A program made the translations under genes and the position numbers. A DNA stretch of 64,000 nt from Kitasatospora cineracea (GTDB lineage Bacteria; Actinomycetota; Actinomycetes; Streptomycetales; Streptomycetaceae), in NCBI RefSeq assembly GCF_003751605.1, contig NZ_RJVJ01000001.1:1054001-1118000 (forward strand). The letters are read 5' to 3'. Of this stretch, positions 24,357-32,940 are shown in pieces (positions within the stretch are counted from its first letter, which is position 1; each line of letters opens with the position of its first letter). Under the pieces are notes generated by a model. It did no database searches. It was not told the DNA's origin and was given only the letters and a program-made list of their open reading frames with translations.

Positions 24357-25774
24357 CCGAGCAGGGCGCACAGCGCGTCGAGGGCGGCCTCGAAGGCGTG
24401 CTCGGGCGGGGTGCCGTAGCCGATCACCAGCCCGGGGGGCCGGCCGGGCGCGGGGTCCGCGCCGGGGGCGAGGCTCCAGCCCAGGGTGTTCAGGGCGAGG
24501 CCGGACTGCCGGGCGCGGTGCAGGAGTTCGTCCTCGCCGGGGCTGTCGGCGGGGAGTTCCAGGACGGCGTGCAGGCCGGCGTTCAGGCCGGTGACCCGGA
24601 CGTCCGGGGCGCGGGCGGCGAGCACCTCGACCAGCCGGTCGCGGCGGCGGCGCAGCAGGTGCCGGCTGCGCCGGACGTGCCGGTCGTAGCCGCCGGAGTC
24701 GATCAGTTCGGCCAGGGTGAGCTGTTCCAGGGCGCCGCTCTGCCCGTCGGCGAGGCGCTTGTGCCGGGCGACCGGCTCGACCAGGGCGGCGGGCAGCGCC
24801 AGCCAGGCCAGCCGCAGGCCGGGGGCGAGCGACTTGGCGGCGGTGCCCGCGTACACCACCCGTTCGGGGTCGAGGGCCTGCATCGCGCCGATCGCGTGCC
24901 GGTCGTAGCGGAACTCGCCGTCGTAGTCGTCCTCCAGCAGGTAGCCGCCGCTCTGCCGGGCCCAGTCGACGGCGGCGGCCCGCCGGGAGGCCCGCAGCGG
25001 GACGCCAGTGGGGAACTGGTGGGCGGGGGTGAGCACCGCCAACCCGGCCTCGGTGCGGTCGAGTTCGGCGGTGCGGGCGCCGCCCTCGTCCAGTGGGAGC
25101 GGGCGCAGGGCCAGGCCGCGGGCGGCGATCGCGGCGTGCTGCGGGGGCAGTCCGTACTCCTCCACGGCGACCTCGGTCAGGCCGTGTTCGCGCAGCGCGG
25201 CGCAGAGCAGGCCGAGGCCCTGCAGGTAGCCGGTGCAGACCAGCAGGTGCTCCGGGTCGGTGCGCACGCCGCGGGCCCGGGCCAGGTAGCCGGCCAGGGC
25301 GCGGCGCAGTTCGATCCGGCCGCGCGGGTCGCCGTAGCCGAACGCCTCGTGCGGGGCGGCGGCCAGGGCGCGGCGGGCGGCGGAGAGCCAGGCGGTGCGC
25401 GGGAAGCGGCTGAGGTCGGGCGAGCCGGGGCGCAGGTTGTGCACGGGCGCGGGCCGGGCGTGCAGGCCGGGCGGCGGCGCGGCGGGGGGCGGCTGCGGGC
25501 CGCGTTCGGCGACCACGGTGCCGGAGCCCTGGCGGGAGGCCAGCCAGCCCTCGGCGGCGAGTTGGGTGTACGCCTCGGCGACGGTGTTGCGGGCGATGCC
25601 GAGGTCGGCGGCGAGCGCCCGGGAGGACGGCAGCCGGGTGCCGGCGGTGAGCCGGCCGTCGCGGACGGCGGTGCGCAGCGCGTCCTCCAGGGCGGCGCGC
25701 AGGCCGAGGCCGCGGGTGCGTCCGGCGTCCAGGTCGAGGTGCAGGTCGCCGCCGAAAGTGGCCCAGGAATCCAT
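24344..25774 (-). CDS. MocR/PdxR-type regulator (GntR HTH + aminotransferase fold)
   Basis: 476 residues. GntR winged helix at about 25-90 (LPSSRALAADLGIARNTVAEAYTQL), then a class I aminotransferase domain. The PLP lysine is in AGTAAKSLAPGLRLAW and the DDYDGEFRYD motif is conserved. Such proteins regulate divergent genes of vitamin B6 or amine metabolism. The divergent neighbour here is an AhpD-like gene, a recurrent arrangement. Confidence 0.9.
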   Translation of the reverse strand: MDSWATFGGDLHLDLDAGRTRGLGLRAALEDALRTAVRDGRLTAGTRLPSSRALAADLGIARNTVAEAYTQLAAEGWLASRQGSGTVVAERGPQPPPAAPPPGLHARPAPVHNLRPGSPDLSRFPRTAWLSAARRALAAAPHEAFGYGDPRGRIELRRALAGYLARARGVRTDPEHLLVCTGYLQGLGLLCAALREHGLTEVAVEEYGLPPQHAAIAARGLALRPLPLDEGGARTAELDRTEAGLAVLTPAHQFPTGVPLRASRRAAAVDWARQSGGYLLEDDYDGEFRYDRHAIGAMQALDPERVVYAGTAAKSLAPGLRLAWLALPAALVEPVARHKRLADGQSGALEQLTLAELIDSGGYDRHVRRSRHLLRRRRDRLVEVLAARAPDVRVTGLNAGLHAVLELPADSPGEDELLHRARQSGLALNTLGWSLAPGADPAPGRPPGLVIGYGTPPEHAFEAALDALCALLGQPL

Positions 25775-25811
25775 CCCCCCAATGAACCACGCCGCCGGGC
25801 CACCGCCCGCC

Positions 25812-25817
25812 TACGGT
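25812..25817 (+). promoter_or_regulatory. -10 box of a leaderless promoter
   Basis: TACGGT ends 6 nt before ATG 25824 in the 49-nt MocR/AhpD intergenic region. Confidence 0.5.
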
Positions 25818-25823
25818 GGCGGT

Positions 25824-26291
25824 ATGACCGACGAATCCACCGTTCCCGCACCTGCTCCGCGCATCCTGCTGCACCGCAGCGCCCCCGAGTTCCACCGCGC
25901 CCTGCTGGAGGCCTCCCGGGCCGCCACGGCCGGCCTGGCCGACCCGGTGGTCACCGAACTGGTCAACCTGCGCGCCTCGCAGATCAACGGCTGCGCGTTC
26001 TGCCTGGACAAGCACGCGGCCGACGCCCGGGCGAAGGGCGAGCGCGAGCACCGCCTCGACACCCTGGCCGCGTGGCGGGAGACCCCGTACTTCACCGCCC
26101 GCGAGCGGGCCGCGCTGGCCCTCACCGAGTCGGTCACCCTGCTCGCCGACACGCACGTCCCGGACGAGGTGTTCGACGAGGCCGCCGAGCACTTCGCGGA
26201 GGCCGAACTGGCCCACCTGATCGGCCTGATCAGCGCGATCAACGCGCTCAACCGGGTCGGCGTGACCAGCCGGCTCACGCCGCGCCGGTAG
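25824..26291 (+). CDS. carboxymuconolactone decarboxylase/AhpD-family protein
   Basis: 155 residues. The redox/proton-relay motif is INGCAFCLDKHAADA (CxxC with the following His), as in AhpD-like alkylhydroperoxidases. Helical throughout, expected to form oligomers. Divergent from the MocR regulator, which probably controls it. Confidence 0.9.
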   Translation: MTDESTVPAPAPRILLHRSAPEFHRALLEASRAATAGLADPVVTELVNLRASQINGCAFCLDKHAADARAKGEREHRLDTLAAWRETPYFTARERAALALTESVTLLADTHVPDEVFDEAAEHFAEAELAHLIGLISAINALNRVGVTSRLTPRR

Positions 26292-26340
26292 CGCGCCCTG
26301 CGCGTGCCCGGGCCCGCGGGCCCGGGTAGCGTCGCGTTCC

Positions 26341-26958
26341 ATGGACGTGGTGATCGCAGGTGGACACGGCAAGATCGCACTGCGGCTCTCGAAGCTGCTC
26401 TCCGAACGGGGGGACGCGGTGGCCGGGTTGATCCGGAACCCGGCCCAGGCCGGGGACCTCGCCGAGGCGGGGGCCCGGGCGGTGGTGTGCGACCTGGAGC
26501 GGGCCTCGGCGGAGGAGCTGGCCGGGCACCTGGCCGGGGCGGACGCGGTGGTGTTCGCGGCCGGGGCCGGGCCGGGCAGCGGGGCGGCCCGGAAGGAGAC
26601 CGTGGACCGGGACGGGGCGGTGCTGCTCGCGGAAGCGGCCCGGCGGGCCGGGGTGCGACGGTACCTGCTGGTGTCCTCGATGGGGCTGGACCGGATCGGC
26701 GACCCGGAGGTCACCCCGGAGTTCGACGCCTACCTGCGGGCGAAGCAGGCCGCCGAGGAGGCGGTGAAGGAGCGCCCGCTGGACTGGACGGTGCTGCGCC
26801 CGGGCGGCCTGACCGACGCCCCCACCGAGCGGCACGCGCACCTCGCGCCGCCGCCGAACCGCTTCGGGCAGGTCTCCCGGGACGAGGTCGCGCACACCCT
26901 GGTGCGGCTGCTGGACGACCCGTCGACCGTCCACCAGACGCTCGAACTGACGACCTGA
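26341..26958 (+). CDS. NAD(P)-binding atypical SDR (NmrA/YwnB-like)
   Basis: 205 residues. The N-terminal dinucleotide site is VVIAGGHGKIALRLSKLL (GGxGxIA pattern). VVCDLE, VFAAGAG and LVSSMGLD follow, then TVLRPGGLTD. The Tyr-x3-Lys of classical SDRs is replaced by the AYLRAKQAAEEAV variant. TAGCGT lies 8 nt before ATG 26341, so it is possibly leaderless. Confidence 0.85.
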   Translation: MDVVIAGGHGKIALRLSKLLSERGDAVAGLIRNPAQAGDLAEAGARAVVCDLERASAEELAGHLAGADAVVFAAGAGPGSGAARKETVDRDGAVLLAEAARRAGVRRYLLVSSMGLDRIGDPEVTPEFDAYLRAKQAAEEAVKERPLDWTVLRPGGLTDAPTERHAHLAPPPNRFGQVSRDEVAHTLVRLLDDPSTVHQTLELTT

Positions 26959-27013
26959 GCCGCGGTTGCCCGGCGCCGGGCCGGGCGGGATCGTGGGGGT
27001 TGAGGTGAGTGCG

Positions 27014-27481
27014 ATGGCCGAGATCGCCCTGCAGGTCGACGTCGCGGCCTCCCGGGAGCGCCTGCTGGCGGCGCTGGACACCCGGGAGGGGCTGGCGTCC
27101 TGGTGGACCACCGAGGTGGACCGGGACGGCGAGGACCTGCTGTTCACGGTGCCGGACACCCCGCAGCCGTTCCGGCTGCGCCGGGAGCGGGCCGATCTGG
27201 AACGGGTGGCCTGGCGCAGCGTCGGGGTGTTCCCGCCGGCCTGGCAGGGCACCACGGTGACCTGGGACTTCTTCGACCACCCGGACGGTCCGCGGCAGTC
27301 GATGCTGCTGCTGCGCCACCTCGGCTGGGCGGCGGACACCGGCCCGGCCGTGCCGGTGGCGGCCGGCCGCTGGGCGGAGCTGGTGGTGCGGTTGAAGGAC
27401 TACGCGCAGAGCGGCCGCCCGCAGCCGCTGTTCGTGCCGTCCGGCCACCCGCACCCGGGGGTGCACGCGCAGTCGGAGTGA
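27014..27481 (+). CDS. SRPBCC (START-like, AHSA1-type) protein
   Basis: 155 residues from ATG 27014, GAGG 8 nt upstream. GTG 27005 is a possible alternative start. The helix-grip fold is suggested by LQVDVAASRERLLAALDTREGLASWWTTEV and the terminal helix GRWAELVVRLKDYAQSGR. Ligand unknown. Confidence 0.8.
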   Translation: MAEIALQVDVAASRERLLAALDTREGLASWWTTEVDRDGEDLLFTVPDTPQPFRLRRERADLERVAWRSVGVFPPAWQGTTVTWDFFDHPDGPRQSMLLLRHLGWAADTGPAVPVAAGRWAELVVRLKDYAQSGRPQPLFVPSGHPHPGVHAQSE

Positions 27482-27557
27482 GGGCGGGCGCCGGGTGCGA
27501 CGCGCCGGTCCCGAGGATGACCGGCATGGAGCGGCGCGGACGGGTGAGACTGGCTGC

Positions 27558-28304
27558 ATGTTGGGACTTCCGGACCGCATCAAGGCCTTCCTGTTCGACC
27601 TGGACGGGGTGTTGACCCAGACCGCGAAGGTGCACGCCGCAGCGTGGAAGGACATGTTCGACGACTTCCTGCGCGCCGAGGCGGCGCGCACCGGCGGGGC
27701 GTTCGTGCCGTTCGACCCGGTCGGCGAGTACGACCGGTACGTGGACGGGCGGCCCCGGCTGGACGGCACCCGGTCGTTCCTGGCCTCGCGCGGCATCGAG
27801 CTGCCGGAGGGGACGCCGGACGACCCGCCGGGCGCCCGGACGGTCAACGGCCTGTCGAGCGCGAAGAACGCGACGGTGCTGCGGATGATCCACGAGCAGG
27901 GCGTGCAGCCGTACCCCGGCTCGGTGGCGTACCTGCACCGGCTGCGCGAACTGGGGCTGCCGCGCGCGGTGGTGTCCTCCAGCGCGAACTGCCGGGACGT
28001 GCTGCGGGCCGCCGGGATCGACGACCTGTTCGAGGTGGTGGTGGACGGGATCACCGCGGCCCGCGACCACCTGGCGGGCAAGCCCGCGCCGGACACCTTC
28101 CTGGCGGCGGCGGCGCAGCTGGGGGTGGCCCCGGAGCACGCGGTGGTGTTCGAGGACGCGCTGGCGGGCGTCGCGGCCGGGCGGGCCGGCGGGTTCGGCG
28201 CGGTGGTCGGCGTGAACCGCACCGGGCAGGCCGACGCGCTGCGCGAGCACGGCGCGTCCGTCGTGGTGGACGACCTGTCGGAGTTGCTCGGGGAGCACCG
28301 ATGA
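27558..28304 (+). CDS. HAD hydrolase, beta-phosphoglucomutase-like
   Basis: 248 residues. Motif I FLFDLDGVLTQT (nucleophile and acid Asp), motif II VVSSSANC, the Lys of motif III in LAGKPAPDTFL, and motif IV VVFEDALAGV. The cap contains VDGRPRLDGTRSFLASR, which is typical of beta-phosphoglucomutases. It is coupled to the GH65 gene by an ATGA overlap, so it probably converts the sugar 1-phosphate made by the phosphorylase to glucose 6-phosphate. Confidence 0.92.
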   Translation: MLGLPDRIKAFLFDLDGVLTQTAKVHAAAWKDMFDDFLRAEAARTGGAFVPFDPVGEYDRYVDGRPRLDGTRSFLASRGIELPEGTPDDPPGARTVNGLSSAKNATVLRMIHEQGVQPYPGSVAYLHRLRELGLPRAVVSSSANCRDVLRAAGIDDLFEVVVDGITAARDHLAGKPAPDTFLAAAAQLGVAPEHAVVFEDALAGVAAGRAGGFGAVVGVNRTGQADALREHGASVVVDDLSELLGEHR

Positions 28305-30703
28305 GCCCGTCCGAGGCGTTCACCGTCGACCCGTGGGGCATCACCGAGCACGGCCTGGACCTGCCCGGGCAGGCCCGCGCCGAGTCGGTGTTCGCGCTGT
28401 CCAACGGCCACATCGGGCTGCGCGGGAACCTGGACGAGGGCGAGCCGCACGGGCTGCCCGGCACCTACCTGAACGGCGTGTTCGAACTGCGGCCGCTGCC
28501 GTACGCGGAGAGCGGCTACGGGTTCCCGGAGTCCGGGCAGAGCGTCATCAACATCACCAACGGCAAGCTGATCCGGCTGCTGGTCGACGACGAGCCGTTC
28601 GACCTGCGCTACGGCGAACTGCGCAGCCACCGGCGGACGTTGGACTTCCGGGACGGCCTCCTGCGCCGGGAGGCCGAGTGGACCTCGCCGGCCGGGCGGA
28701 CGGTGCGGGTCACCTCCGCGCGGATGGTGTCGCTGACCCAGCGGGCGGTGTGCGCCGTCGACTACACGGTGGAGGCCGTGGACGGGCCGGTGCGGATCGT
28801 GCTGCAGTCCGAGCTGGTCGCCAACGAGCAGCTGCCGGGCGGCGCGGGCGACGGCGACCCGCGGGCGGCGGCGGTGCTGGAGGCGCCGCTGGCGGCCGAG
28901 TTGCAGCACGCCGACGGCACCAAGGGCGTGCTGGTGCACCGCACCCGGTTCTCCGGGCTGCGGGTGGCCGCCGCGATGGACCACGTGATCGACGGGCCGG
29001 AGCGGATCGACACCACCGCCGAGTCCTCCGACGACCAGGCCCGGACCACCGCCACCACGGTGCTGAACGCCGGGCAGAAGCTGCGGCTGGTCAAGTACCT
29101 GGCGTACGGCTGGTCGGCGACCCGCTCGCTGCCCGCCGTCCGGGACCAGGTGGAGGCGGCGCTGACCGCCGCCCGGTACACCGGCTGGGACGGGCTGGTG
29201 AGCGAGCAGAAGGAGTACCTGGGCCGGTTCTGGAGCGACAACGACATCGAGCTGGAGGGCGACGTCGAACTCCAGCAGGCCGTCCGGTTCGCGCTGTTCC
29301 ACGTCCTGCAGGCGGGCGCCCGCAGCGAGGAGCGGGCCATCCCCGCCAAGGGCCTGACCGGGCCCGGCTACGACGGGCACTCGTTCTGGGACACCGAGAC
29401 CTTCGTGCTGCCGGTGCTCACCTACTGCCTGCCGGACGCGGTCAAGCAGGCGCTGCGCTGGCGGCACACCACGCTGCCGATGGCCCGCGAGCGGGCGGCC
29501 CAACTCGGCCTGGCCGGCGCGGTGTTCCCGTGGCGGACGATCCGCGGCGAGGAGTGCTCCGGGTACTGGCCGGCCGGCACCGCCGCGTTCCACATCGGCG
29601 CGGACATCGCGGCCGCCGCGGTGCGCTACGTCCGGGCCACCGGGGACACCGAGTTCGAGCGCACCCACGGCCTGGAGCTGCTGGTGGAGACCGCCCGGAT
29701 GTGGCGCTCGCTCGGCCACCACGACGCCAAGGGCAACTTCCGGATCGAGGGCGTCACCGGCCCCGACGAGTACTCGGCGGTCGCCGACAACAACGTGTTC
29801 ACCAACGTGATGGCGCAGGCCAACCTGTGGAACGCGGCGGATACCGCGCTGAAGTACCGGCACGAGTCCGGGCTGCTCGGGGTGGACACCGAGGAGGCCG
29901 CGGCCTGGCGCGACGCCGCCGACAAGATGTTCATCCCGTACGACGAGCAGATCGGCGTGCACCCGCAGGCCGACGGCTTCACCGACCACCAGATGTGGGA
30001 CTTCGACACCACCCCGCCGGAGAAGTACCCGCTGCTGCTGCACTACCCGTACTTCGACCTGTACCGCAAACAGGTCGTCAAGCAGGCCGACCTGGTGCTC
30101 GCCATGCAGGTCCGCGGCGACGTGTTCACCCCCGAGCAGAAGGCCCGCAACTTCGCCTACTACGAGCGCCTCACCGTCCGCGACTCCTCGCTGTCCGCCT
30201 GCACCCAGGCCGTCATCGCCGCCGAGGTCGGACAGCTCGACCTCGCCTACGACTACACCGCCGAAGCCGCCCTGATGGACCTGCACGACCTCGGCGGCAA
30301 CACCCGCGACGGCCTGCACATGGCCTCGCTGGCCGGCGCCTGCATCGCCCTGGTCGCCGGGTTCGGCGGGCTGCGCGACCACACCGAGCAGCTCTCCTTC
30401 CGACCCCGGCTGCCCGCCGGACTCCAGCGGCTGTGCTTCTCGATGAGCGTGCGCGAACACCTGCTGCGGGTCGACATCACCCACGCCACCACCACGTACA
30501 CGCTGCGGCGCGGCAGCGTGCTGCCGGTCCTGCACGACGACGAACCGCTGCGGGTCGAGGCCGGGAAGAGCGTCAGCCGCCCCACCGCGAAGGTCGGCGA
30601 CCCCGGCGAACGCCCCACCCAGCCGCCCGGCCGGGCCCCCTCCCGGCGGCACGGCCAGGCCGGCATCAAGGTCGGGTCGGTCGACCACCTGGCCGCCGAA
30701 TAG
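28301..30703 (+). CDS. GH65 glycoside phosphorylase (maltose/trehalose/kojibiose type)
   Basis: 800 residues, the usual length of the family. N-terminal beta-sandwich (to about 280) and (alpha/alpha)6 barrel (about 330-700) with the catalytic acid Glu490 in GVTGPDEYS. Phosphate-binding region near NTRDGLHMASLAG. Works in the cytoplasm with the coupled HAD phosphomutase. The disaccharide specificity cannot be read from the sequence. The C-terminal 50 residues (RPTQPPGRAPSRRHGQAG) form a basic Pro-rich tail. Confidence 0.93.
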   Translation: MSPSEAFTVDPWGITEHGLDLPGQARAESVFALSNGHIGLRGNLDEGEPHGLPGTYLNGVFELRPLPYAESGYGFPESGQSVINITNGKLIRLLVDDEPFDLRYGELRSHRRTLDFRDGLLRREAEWTSPAGRTVRVTSARMVSLTQRAVCAVDYTVEAVDGPVRIVLQSELVANEQLPGGAGDGDPRAAAVLEAPLAAELQHADGTKGVLVHRTRFSGLRVAAAMDHVIDGPERIDTTAESSDDQARTTATTVLNAGQKLRLVKYLAYGWSATRSLPAVRDQVEAALTAARYTGWDGLVSEQKEYLGRFWSDNDIELEGDVELQQAVRFALFHVLQAGARSEERAIPAKGLTGPGYDGHSFWDTETFVLPVLTYCLPDAVKQALRWRHTTLPMARERAAQLGLAGAVFPWRTIRGEECSGYWPAGTAAFHIGADIAAAAVRYVRATGDTEFERTHGLELLVETARMWRSLGHHDAKGNFRIEGVTGPDEYSAVADNNVFTNVMAQANLWNAADTALKYRHESGLLGVDTEEAAAWRDAADKMFIPYDEQIGVHPQADGFTDHQMWDFDTTPPEKYPLLLHYPYFDLYRKQVVKQADLVLAMQVRGDVFTPEQKARNFAYYERLTVRDSSLSACTQAVIAAEVGQLDLAYDYTAEAALMDLHDLGGNTRDGLHMASLAGACIALVAGFGGLRDHTEQLSFRPRLPAGLQRLCFSMSVREHLLRVDITHATTTYTLRRGSVLPVLHDDEPLRVEAGKSVSRPTAKVGDPGERPTQPPGRAPSRRHGQAGIKVGSVDHLAAE

Positions 30704-30704
30704 T

Positions 30705-30827
30705 CGCTGCGCTCGGCGCGCGCCGGGTGCGCATCGGCGCCGGGCGCACGTCGGCGCGCGTCGGCGGCCGGTGCGCGTCGGCGCTCGGTGCGCGTCGGCG
30801 GTCGGTGCGCGTCGGCGGTCGGCGTTT
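30705..30827 (+). repeat. degenerate 17-bp tandem repeat
   Basis: Unit approximately GGTGCGCGTCGGCGGTC, at least four copies in the right half and more degenerate copies to the left. It fills the gap between the GH65 gene and the S53 protease gene and could also fold as GC-rich RNA. Confidence 0.75.
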
Positions 30828-30967
30828 CGGGTGTGCCCTCCCCCGGGCGGGTGACCGTACGTGTACCGATCTGTCGGTGCGTCAACACTCCCTGCACCCC
30901 CGTGAACCGGCGGGTGCGGGGAGTCCGTCTTCCGCCTCCGGTTCCGACCCCCCGAACGGAGGCCTCG

Positions 30968-32143
30968 TTGCGCCCCCTCGCGCTCACCGCCGCCCTGCTC
31001 ACCGCACTCACCGCCACCGCCGCCACCGCACCCGCCGCGCCCGCCCACGCCGGGCCGCGCTGGGTGCACAGCTGCGCCGCCCCCGCCCGGGCCGACACCG
31101 CCTCCTGCGACGCGCTGCGCGTCATCGGCACCGCCGCGGCGGCGGGCGACGGCGGGTACGGGCCGGACGAACTCCGCGCCGCGTACGGGCTGCCCGCGGA
31201 CGGCGGCGGCGACGCCGTCATCGCCGTCGTCGACGCCTACGACCACCCGCGCGCCGAAGCCGACCTCGGCGTCTACCGCGACCACTACGGGCTGCCCGCC
31301 TGCACCACCGACAGCGGCTGCTTCCGCAAGACCGACCAGCGCGGCGGCACCCGCCTCCCGCGCGGCAACACCGCCTGGGCCGGGGAGACCGCGCTCGACC
31401 TCGCCATGGTCTCCGCGGTCGCGCCGCGCGCCCGGATCCTGCTGGTCGAAGCCGACAGCGCCGCCGTCTCCGACCTCGGCACCGCCGTCAACACCGCGGT
31501 CGCGCTCGGCGCCCAGTACGTGTCGATCAGCTGGGGCACCACCGAGAACGCCAACGCGGCGACGTACGACAGCCGGTACTTCGACCACCCCGGCGTGGTG
31601 ATCGCCGCCGCCTCCGGCGACGGCGGCTACGGCGTCAACTTCCCCGCCTCCTCCCCGCACGTGGTCGCCGTCGGCGGCACCACCCTGCGACCCGACGGCA
31701 CCACCGCCCGCGGCTGGGACGAGACCGCCTGGTCCACCGGCCCCGACGAAGGCACCGCGAGCGGCTGCTCCGGCCGACTCCCCAAACCCGCCTGGCAGAG
31801 CGACACCGGCTGCGACCACCGCACCGTCGCCGACGTGGCCGCCGTCGCCGACCCCGCGACCGGCGTCGCCGTCTACCAGAGCTACGGCGGCAACGGCTGG
31901 TACACCTACGGCGGCACCTCCGCCGCCGCGCCCCTCGTCACCGCGACCTACGCCCTCGCCGGGCACCCCTCGGCCGGCAGCCGGCCCGCGTCCTTCCCGT
32001 ACCGGCACCCGGAGGCGCTGCACGACATCACCTCCGGTGCGACGGCCTCCTGCGAACCGGCGTACCTGTGCACGGCGGGGGCGGGGTACGACGGACCGAC
32101 GGGGCTCGGCAGCCCGGCGGGGGTGGGGGCGTTCCGGGAGTAG
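30968..32143 (+). CDS. secreted S53 (sedolisin) serine-carboxyl peptidase
   Basis: 391 residues from TTG 30968, chosen because AACGGAGG lies 5 nt upstream and a signal peptide begins there (RPLALTAALLTALTATA, cleavage near AHA-G). Catalytic elements are the Glu/Asp pair in AGETALDLAM, the oxyanion Asp in AASGDGGYG, and Ser in YGGTSAAAPL. There is no long pro-domain, so it belongs to the short actinobacterial form. Six cysteines in the mature protein suggest disulfides. Confidence 0.88.
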   Translation: MRPLALTAALLTALTATAATAPAAPAHAGPRWVHSCAAPARADTASCDALRVIGTAAAAGDGGYGPDELRAAYGLPADGGGDAVIAVVDAYDHPRAEADLGVYRDHYGLPACTTDSGCFRKTDQRGGTRLPRGNTAWAGETALDLAMVSAVAPRARILLVEADSAAVSDLGTAVNTAVALGAQYVSISWGTTENANAATYDSRYFDHPGVVIAAASGDGGYGVNFPASSPHVVAVGGTTLRPDGTTARGWDETAWSTGPDEGTASGCSGRLPKPAWQSDTGCDHRTVADVAAVADPATGVAVYQSYGGNGWYTYGGTSAAAPLVTATYALAGHPSAGSRPASFPYRHPEALHDITSGATASCEPAYLCTAGAGYDGPTGLGSPAGVGAFRE

Positions 32144-32168
32144 GGAGGCGGAGGCAGGAGGCGAAGGC

Positions 32169-32295
32169 AGGGGCGCGGGGAACTGCGCGCGGGGGGAGTC
32201 GCACGTCAGCGAGTTCGCGGGACAGTGCAAGCTCTCGTCCTGCTTCGCGATCTGGCTGTGCGTGCTCGGTTGGCCGCGCAGTTCCCCGCGCCCCT
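32169..32295. repeat. intergenic inverted repeat, 21-bp arms
   Basis: Left arm 32169-32189 (AGGGGCGCGGGGAACTGCG...) and right arm 32275-32295 are perfect complements around an 85-nt loop. This GGGGCGCGGGGAACTGCGC signature recurs in streptomycete intergenic DNA (from general knowledge). No ORF with coding character lies between the arms. Confidence 0.8.
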
Positions 32296-32363
32296 GTTTT
32301 CGCGATGTCCGGTGCGCAGCAGTTCGCTCCGCGCCCCTGTCTGCCGCCTTCGGCGTTACCCGG

Positions 32364-32909
32364 TCAGATGTCCTCCTGCCATTCGGTGCTGAGGACGCCC
32401 ATCTGGACCTGGTCGTGCCAGCTGCCGGCGCGGAAGACGGCTTCGCGGCGGCGGCCCTCCTCGGTGAAGCCGGCTCGGCGGTAGGCGGCGAGGGCGCGGG
32501 TGTTGTAGCTGTTGACGGTGAGTTCGATGCGGTGGAGGCCGAGTTCGGCGAAGCCGTAGCGGATGGTGGTGCGCAGGACGTCGGTGCCGAGGCCGCGGTC
32601 CTGGTGGGGCGGGCCGATGATGATGGCGAGGGTGGCGCAGCGGTCCTTGGGGGTGGCGCCGTAGAGGGTGACGTGGCCGGCCAGGTCTCCGGTGTCGAGG
32701 GTTTCGACGGAGAGGCCGAGGTCGGTGCCGGTGTTCTGGCTCCAGGAGCGGAACATGTCGGCGAGCCGGGCCTCGGGCTGGGGGTGGACGGGGCCGGCCA
32801 GCTGCTGGATGGCGAGGCCGGGTTCGCGCCACCAGGAGGTGAGTTTGGGGAGGTCGGTCTCGCGGAGTTCCCGGAGCCGGACGAGTCTGCCGCTGAGCGG
32901 GTCGGTCAT
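32364..32909 (-). CDS. GNAT N-acetyltransferase
   Basis: 181 residues. Acetyl-CoA motif IIIGPPHQDRGLGTDVLRT, then LTVNSYNTRALAAYRRAGF and EGRRREAVFRAGSWHD typical of the RimJ/SpeG-like group. It lies 31 nt downstream of the ABC exporter on the same strand (AGGACA before ATG 32909), probably one operon. Possible role: self-resistance by acetylation. Confidence 0.85.
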   Translation of the reverse strand: MTDPLSGRLVRLRELRETDLPKLTSWWREPGLAIQQLAGPVHPQPEARLADMFRSWSQNTGTDLGLSVETLDTGDLAGHVTLYGATPKDRCATLAIIIGPPHQDRGLGTDVLRTTIRYGFAELGLHRIELTVNSYNTRALAAYRRAGFTEEGRRREAVFRAGSWHDQVQMGVLSTEWQEDI

Positions 32910-32940
32910 GCGGGGGTGTCCTGTTCGTGGTGAGGGCGGG

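Noticed and set aside
30705..30827. CRISPR array
   Set aside because: Units are about 17 bp and contiguous, with no unique spacers and no cas genes.
26711..32230. 1839-codon open frame on the minus strand
   Set aside because: It runs antisense to the HAD, GH65 and S53 genes and mirrors their third-position GC bias. No domain is readable in it.
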